58,729 nt of DNA from Butyrivibrio sp. (GTDB lineage: Bacteria; Bacillota; Clostridia; Lachnospirales; Lachnospiraceae), in assembly GCA_016297265.1 (NCBI GenBank), contig JAEDHB010000007.1, positions 1 to 58,729 of the forward strand, in the 5' to 3' direction. The translations under genes and the position numbers were made by a program. This document shows, in pieces, positions 54,572 through 58,729 of this stretch (within the stretch, counting starts at the first letter, position 1; every line of letters begins with the position of its first letter). Under the pieces are notes generated by a model, which was given only the letters and a program-made list of their open reading frames with translations, ran no database searches and was not told the DNA's origin.

Positions 54572-55960
54572 ATGGAAAAGACAATGGATAAAATTGTAGC
54601 ATTAGCCAAATCAAGAGGTTTTGTATATCCGGGTTCCGAGATTTACGGAGGACTTGCAAATACATGGGATTATGGTAATCTTGGCGTTGAATTGAAGAAT
54701 AATGTTAAAAAAGCATGGTGGCAGAAATTCGTACAGGAGAGTCCATACAATGTTGGTGTTGACTGTGCAATTCTTATGAATCCGCAGACCTGGGTAGCAT
54801 CAGGTCACCTCGGCGGCTTTGCTGATCCACTTATGGATTGTAAGGAATGTAAGGAAAGATTCCGTGCCGACAAGCTTATTGAGGACTGGGCAGCAGAGAA
54901 TAATTTTGCAATTGAAGGCTCTGTTGATGCATGGAGCAAGGAACAGATGGAGAGCTTTGTTGCTGAGAAAAATATTGCATGTCCATCCTGCGGCAAACAC
55001 AATTTTACGGAAATCAGACAGTTCAATCTTATGTTCAAGACCTTCCAGGGTGTAACGGAAGATGCTAAGAATACAGTATATCTCAGACCGGAGACGGCAC
55101 AGGGTATTTTTGTCAACTTCAAGAATGTTCAGAGAACTTCCCGCAAGAAAGTTCCTTTTGGTATTGCTCAGATTGGTAAATCCTTCCGTAATGAGATTAC
55201 ACCGGGCAACTTTACATTCAGAACAAGAGAATTTGAACAGATGGAACTTGAATTCTTCTGCAAACCGGGAACAGACCTTGACTGGTTCAAATACTGGAGA
55301 GAGTATTGCATCAACTGGCTCAAAACACTGGGTATGAAGGATGAAGAATTAAGAGCAAGAGATCATTCTCCTGAGGAACTCTGCTTTTATTCAAAGGGAA
55401 CAACCGACCTTGAATTCCTGTTCCCATTCGGATGGGGTGAATTGTGGGGAATCGCTGACAGAACGGATTATGACCTCACACAGCACCAGAATACTTCAGG
55501 CGAGGATATGTCATATTTTGATGATGAAGACGGAAGTAAGTATATTCCATATGTTATCGAACCATCACTCGGAGCTGACAGAGTAACACTGGCATTTCTC
55601 TGCGCTGCTTATGATGAAGAAGAGCTTGAGGGCGGCGATGTAAGAACTGTTCTTCATTTCCATCCTGCACTTGCACCGGTTAAAATCGGCGTTCTTCCTC
55701 TTTCAAAGAAACTTAACGAAGGTGCAGAAAAGATTTACACTGAGCTTTGCAAGAAATACAACTGCGAATTTGATGACAGGGGAAATATCGGTAAGAGATA
55801 CAGAAGACAGGACGAAATCGGAACACCATTCTGTGTGACTTACGATTTTGAATCTGAGACGGACGGCTGTGTAACAGTCAGGGACCGTGATACAATGGAG
55901 CAGGAGAGAATCAAAATCGAGGACCTTGCAAAATATTTTGAGGACAAATTTACATTCTAA
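54572..55960 (+). CDS. glyS: glycine--tRNA ligase, homodimeric type
   Basis: 462 residues from the ATG at 54572; AAGAGG is 9 nt upstream, while the in-frame ATG at 54551 lacks a site. Class II alpha2 GlyRS features: SRGFVYPGSEIYGGLANTWDYG near residue 15 (shown in part: FVYPGSEIYGG), LRPETAQGIF, RNEITPGNFTFRTREFEQME (motif 2), PYVIEPSLGADR and the C-terminal anticodon domain. There is no room for a T-box upstream, unlike aspS. Confidence 0.96.
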   Translation: MEKTMDKIVALAKSRGFVYPGSEIYGGLANTWDYGNLGVELKNNVKKAWWQKFVQESPYNVGVDCAILMNPQTWVASGHLGGFADPLMDCKECKERFRADKLIEDWAAENNFAIEGSVDAWSKEQMESFVAEKNIACPSCGKHNFTEIRQFNLMFKTFQGVTEDAKNTVYLRPETAQGIFVNFKNVQRTSRKKVPFGIAQIGKSFRNEITPGNFTFRTREFEQMELEFFCKPGTDLDWFKYWREYCINWLKTLGMKDEELRARDHSPEELCFYSKGTTDLEFLFPFGWGELWGIADRTDYDLTQHQNTSGEDMSYFDDEDGSKYIPYVIEPSLGADRVTLAFLCAAYDEEELEGGDVRTVLHFHPALAPVKIGVLPLSKKLNEGAEKIYTELCKKYNCEFDDRGNIGKRYRRQDEIGTPFCVTYDFESETDGCVTVRDRDTMEQERIKIEDLAKYFEDKFTF

Positions 55961-55980
55961 TACAGGAAAGAAATTATTAT

Positions 55981-57702
55981 ATGATATGTGACAAATGCGG
56001 ATTTGAACACAATAGCAAATCGGTCTGCCCAAAATGTGGTGCCAGAGTTGTCTATGTTAATGAGGAATATCAAAAGCGCAGAAAGGAATGGGAGGAATCG
56101 CAGAAAAATCAGGCTATTCCGCCTCTCATCATGCATTCAACGCGCGAAGATTATGACAGACGACACGGCAATGACAGGACTACAAATTTGGACAGAACTA
56201 ACAAGGAGGACCGGTCGGAAAAGGCAGGTCTTTCTTTTGATGTGTCCCAAATAATATCAAAGCTTGGCAAATTCTTTTCCGGTCTTGGCAAAAGAATATC
56301 AGCAGCAGTTTCAACTCTGAAAGAAAAAAATGACAAAGCAAAGAAAAGAAACAATTTCAAACAGAAGCGGATAATTGCCATCGCAGGGGCTGTTTTGCTC
56401 ACCGTGATTGCGGCAATAGTGATTATCACGGTCGTAAGACACAGGGACAGAAGCAGGGTTGCATATTATGACGGCAAATACATGTATTCGGGTACAGGGG
56501 ACAGACTGATTGACACCGAAAGTAACAATGTTGTCATTACCGAGGTGGCAAATGATGTTTTTCTCCTCAGTTCAAATCAGAGAATAGTCACCTGTGTCCG
56601 GGGAAAAGAAAATGTGCTGGAGGTTAAAAATGCCGATGTTATGGCATATTCCGGGAATTTGGATAAACTTCTCTATTCCCTGGCAGATGGAGTCTACCTG
56701 TATGACGGGGACGAATCCGTAAAGCTTTGCAGCTTTACCGGTCAGGGTGCCGACAGTTCCAGTATGATGAGTGACAACGGAGAATATGGAGTATTTACAA
56801 TCTGCTCTGACAGCGATGATTTTTCTTCGGGTGAATATACAACATATTTTTTTGCTAATGATAGTGAACTTGTACAGATTGCCAAAGATTACAATTCAAA
56901 GGAAATTATTGATGTAAGTGACGACGGAAGAGTGATTTATACGGATATGGCCACGGCGGATTACGGAATTATCAACTCCCGTGAGATTAAAATCTACTCA
57001 GCAGGAGAAACCCGGACTCTGGTCGATAACGCCGTACAGTTTAAGAAGGTTGGCGAGGATATATTTTACACTGATTCCGTGAATAATCTTAACAGAGTGG
57101 GAATTGACGGTGGAAAAAAGTCCCAGGTGGATATGGATGTGGATATCCTCCTTGGCAACGAAATTGATTCTACGGATGTGATATACAGTAAAAAGAGTGG
57201 CATATACAGGCTCAAGGATAACAAGCTACAATTGCTTGCAAAGCAGTCCGGCAATGTAATTGTCTATTATGATTCCAAGACAGACATATATCTGTGTCGT
57301 CAGGAGCGAACCGTATATAATGAAAAGAACGAGGCGGTCTGTACTCTTATGAATGACAGCTCCATGGTATGGACTGATGAGGGTGTTCTTTTACTGGATG
57401 ACGATGGAAATCTTGGATTATATGACACCATCCTTGAAAAAATTGATGAGGGTGTAAGCTTTGTTAGCAAAGTCGAAAACGGCAGGGGCTTCATATTCGG
57501 CAAAGACGGAGCCACATATCTTGTGAAAAAGAATGGGAAAAAGGCAAAGAGACTTCTTGGATTTGACGAAGGGTGCAAAAAAATAATATATTCCCGCAAA
57601 AAGTATTATTTAATGAACGGGGACAGTATTCTTTACAGAATAAGCAAAAAGGACAAATATGACACGATTGGAAAAGTCAATGAATTATATCTGATAAAAT
57701 GA
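55981..57702 (+). CDS. zinc-ribbon membrane protein with large extracellular domain, function unknown
   Basis: 573 residues. The cytoplasmic N-terminus has a zinc ribbon (Cys3, Cys6, Cys16, Cys19), then a charged linker with RTNKEDRSEKAG and an amphipathic helix, a single membrane span (about 131-152), and a large extracellular part (about 155-573) rich in short repeats of beta-strand and turn (DGVYLYDGDE, DNGEYGVFTI, DDGRVIYTDM, DGKSQVD-like), suggestive of a propeller. I do not recognise a function. It is 20 nt after glyS. Confidence 0.8.
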   Translation: MICDKCGFEHNSKSVCPKCGARVVYVNEEYQKRRKEWEESQKNQAIPPLIMHSTREDYDRRHGNDRTTNLDRTNKEDRSEKAGLSFDVSQIISKLGKFFSGLGKRISAAVSTLKEKNDKAKKRNNFKQKRIIAIAGAVLLTVIAAIVIITVVRHRDRSRVAYYDGKYMYSGTGDRLIDTESNNVVITEVANDVFLLSSNQRIVTCVRGKENVLEVKNADVMAYSGNLDKLLYSLADGVYLYDGDESVKLCSFTGQGADSSSMMSDNGEYGVFTICSDSDDFSSGEYTTYFFANDSELVQIAKDYNSKEIIDVSDDGRVIYTDMATADYGIINSREIKIYSAGETRTLVDNAVQFKKVGEDIFYTDSVNNLNRVGIDGGKKSQVDMDVDILLGNEIDSTDVIYSKKSGIYRLKDNKLQLLAKQSGNVIVYYDSKTDIYLCRQERTVYNEKNEAVCTLMNDSSMVWTDEGVLLLDDDGNLGLYDTILEKIDEGVSFVSKVENGRGFIFGKDGATYLVKKNGKKAKRLLGFDEGCKKIIYSRKKYYLMNGDSILYRISKKDKYDTIGKVNELYLIK

Positions 57703-57724
57703 CGATACAAATGCCTTTTTTTGC

Positions 57725-57752
57725 TTGAAAAATATTAGTGATATGGTATAAT
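57725..57752 (+). promoter_or_regulatory. putative promoter of ppdK
   Basis: TTGAAA (57725-57730), a 16-nt spacer and TATAAT (57747-57752) with an extended -10 TG (57744-57745). Confidence 0.6.
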
Positions 57753-57758
57753 TATTAA

Positions 57759-57890
57759 GCGGGTGTTTTCTGCCCCTTTATGTGTGTGCCTTCAAGGCAC
57801 ATTATAGCGTGCCTCTGGGTTTTTGCGGGTGATTTTACAGAATTGCCGGCAAAAGCCTATGTGGCTGCTAAAGTTAAAATTTTATTTAGG
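57759..57890 (+). other. structured 5' leader of ppdK, family not recognised
   Basis: About 145 nt separate the predicted start (about 57759) from the ATG. Visible structure: GGG/CCC hairpin near 57761-57776, a near-perfect TGTGCC-TTCAA-GGCACA hairpin (57785-57801), GCC/GGC pairing near 57864-57874, and the 7-mer GCGGGTG twice (57759-57765 and 57825-57831). I could not match it to a riboswitch I know. Confidence 0.5.
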
Positions 57891-57902
57891 AGGAATTGTC
57901 AA

Positions 57903-58729
57903 ATGGCAAACAAATGGGTCTATACCTTCAAAGAAGGTAACATGTCCATGCGTAACTTACTTGGTGGTAAGGGCGCTAACCTTGCTGAGATGACTGAAAT
58001 CGGTCTTCCAGTACCACAGGGATTTACAATTACAACAGAAGCTTGTACTCAGTATTATGAGGACGGTCGTAAAATCAATGACGAGATTATGTCACAGGCT
58101 ATGGAAGGCGTAGCTTGGATGGAAGAAGTTAACGGAAAGAAATTCGGAGATCTTAAGAATCCACTTCTCGTTTCAGTTCGTTCAGGAGCAAGAGCTTCAA
58201 TGCCTGGTATGATGGATACAATCCTTAATCTTGGTCTTAATGACGAAGTAGTTGAAGCAATGATCGCCGGCAACGATGATCCTGCTTTCAAGCGTTTTGT
58301 ATATGATTCATACAGACGTTTCATTCAGATGTTCTCTGACGTTGTAATGGAAGTTGGTAAGAAATATTTTGAGCAGCTTATCGATGAAATGAAAGAGAAG
58401 AAGGGCGTTAAATTTGACGTTGAGCTTACAGCTGATGACCTCAAAGAACTTGCATCACAGTTCAAAGCTGAATATAAGAAACAGCTTGGTGAGGACTTCC
58501 CTTCAGATCCTGTAGTACAGTTAAAGCTTGCTATTGAAGCTGTATTCAAATCATGGGACAACCCACGTGCTAACGTATACAGAAGAGACAACGATATCCC
58601 ATATTCATGGGGAACAGCAGTTAACGTAATGCCTATGGTATTCGGTAACTTAAACAACCAGTCAGGTACAGGTGTTGCATTTACCCGTGACCCTGCTACA
58701 GGTGAGAAAAAACTTATGGGTGAGTTCCT
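57903..58729 (+). CDS. ppdK: pyruvate, phosphate dikinase (5' part, cut by the window end)
   Basis: Open from the ATG at 57903 (perfect AGGAGG upstream) to the last base, 275 codons of about 875. The protein begins MANKWVYTFKEGNMSMRNLL (its first 20 residues), then GGKGANLAEMTEIGLPVPQGFTIT and SVRSGARASMPGMMDTILNLG, the conserved nucleotide-binding domain of PPDK, and SGTGVAFTRDPATGEK near 260. It interconverts pyruvate and phosphoenolpyruvate with ATP and phosphate, a central step in many clostridial anaerobes. The codon use looks strongly biased, as for an abundant protein. Confidence 0.97.
   Translation, partial: MANKWVYTFKEGNMSMRNLLGGKGANLAEMTEIGLPVPQGFTITTEACTQYYEDGRKINDEIMSQAMEGVAWMEEVNGKKFGDLKNPLLVSVRSGARASMPGMMDTILNLGLNDEVVEAMIAGNDDPAFKRFVYDSYRRFIQMFSDVVMEVGKKYFEQLIDEMKEKKGVKFDVELTADDLKELASQFKAEYKKQLGEDFPSDPVVQLKLAIEAVFKSWDNPRANVYRRDNDIPYSWGTAVNVMPMVFGNLNNQSGTGVAFTRDPATGEKKLMGEF

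Overview
This 58.7 kb window looks like a chromosomal segment of a low-to-moderate GC, Gram-positive anaerobe of the Clostridia, most likely a Lachnospiraceae member near Butyrivibrio, Lachnospira or the cellulolytic Eubacterium-like species. Supporting points are strong AGGAGG-type ribosome binding sites, lipoprotein signals without an outer membrane, DapL-type lysine synthesis, a 443-residue GlnA, a T-box leader, pyruvate phosphate dikinase and a membrane-anchored GH9 cellulase. I saw no insertion sequences, prophage, CRISPR array, rRNA or tRNA. Most genes are on the + strand; four transcription units face the other way.

Layout: (a) 69-8824, an exporter operon: three lipoproteins (two adaptor-like, one carrying two adaptor modules in tandem), a 10-TM permease with two MacB-like halves and two different ABC ATPases, followed 2 nt later by an AlkD-like DNA glycosylase gene. 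(b) 9574-15232, a sodium:alanine symporter, a polysaccharide deacetylase on the - strand with a consensus promoter that predicts a leaderless mRNA, a LOG-family nucleotide hydrolase and an overlapping GH9-CBM3 cellulase. (c) 15377-26853, glmS behind a structured leader, a ketopantoate reductase-like gene, a PHP hydrolase, TraX, a DUF2974 hydrolase, an EAL phosphodiesterase, a ClC transporter, a HAD phosphatase, a membrane diguanylate cyclase and a CapA-like protein. (d) 27021-30949, glnA, dapF (apparent AUC start), dapL and a small membrane protein.

(e) 30956-36801, a T-box leader whose specifier position reads AAC (Asn), then aspS, gatC, gatA, gatB and a histidine phosphatase. With a His in the AspRS anticodon-binding domain that is associated with relaxed tRNA specificity, this reads as an indirect Asn-tRNA(Asn) synthesis operon sensed through tRNA(Asn). 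(f) 36889-41734, a PilZ protein on the - strand, then the purine genes purC, purB and guaB with a small membrane protein between purB and guaB. (g) 41788-49768, a wall amidase, a Na/Pi cotransporter, a HEAT-THUMP-type methyltransferase, a GGDEF protein with a decayed EAL domain, a CpsB/YwqE-like protein stripped of its metal ligands, and an orphan TrpB2. (h) 49909-58729, an M16C peptidase, era, recO, glyS, a zinc-ribbon membrane protein and the 5' part of ppdK behind a structured leader.

The cyclic-di-GMP parts (20944 EAL, 24249 and 45673 GGDEF, 36889 PilZ) are scattered rather than in one operon. The least ordinary items are the duplicated/fused exporter, the Asn-reading T-box over aspS-gatCAB, the pair of decayed catalytic domains at 45673-48315, the AUC start of dapF and the leaderless deacetylase promoter. 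All calls rest on reading the sequence and on remembered family features; no database search was run.
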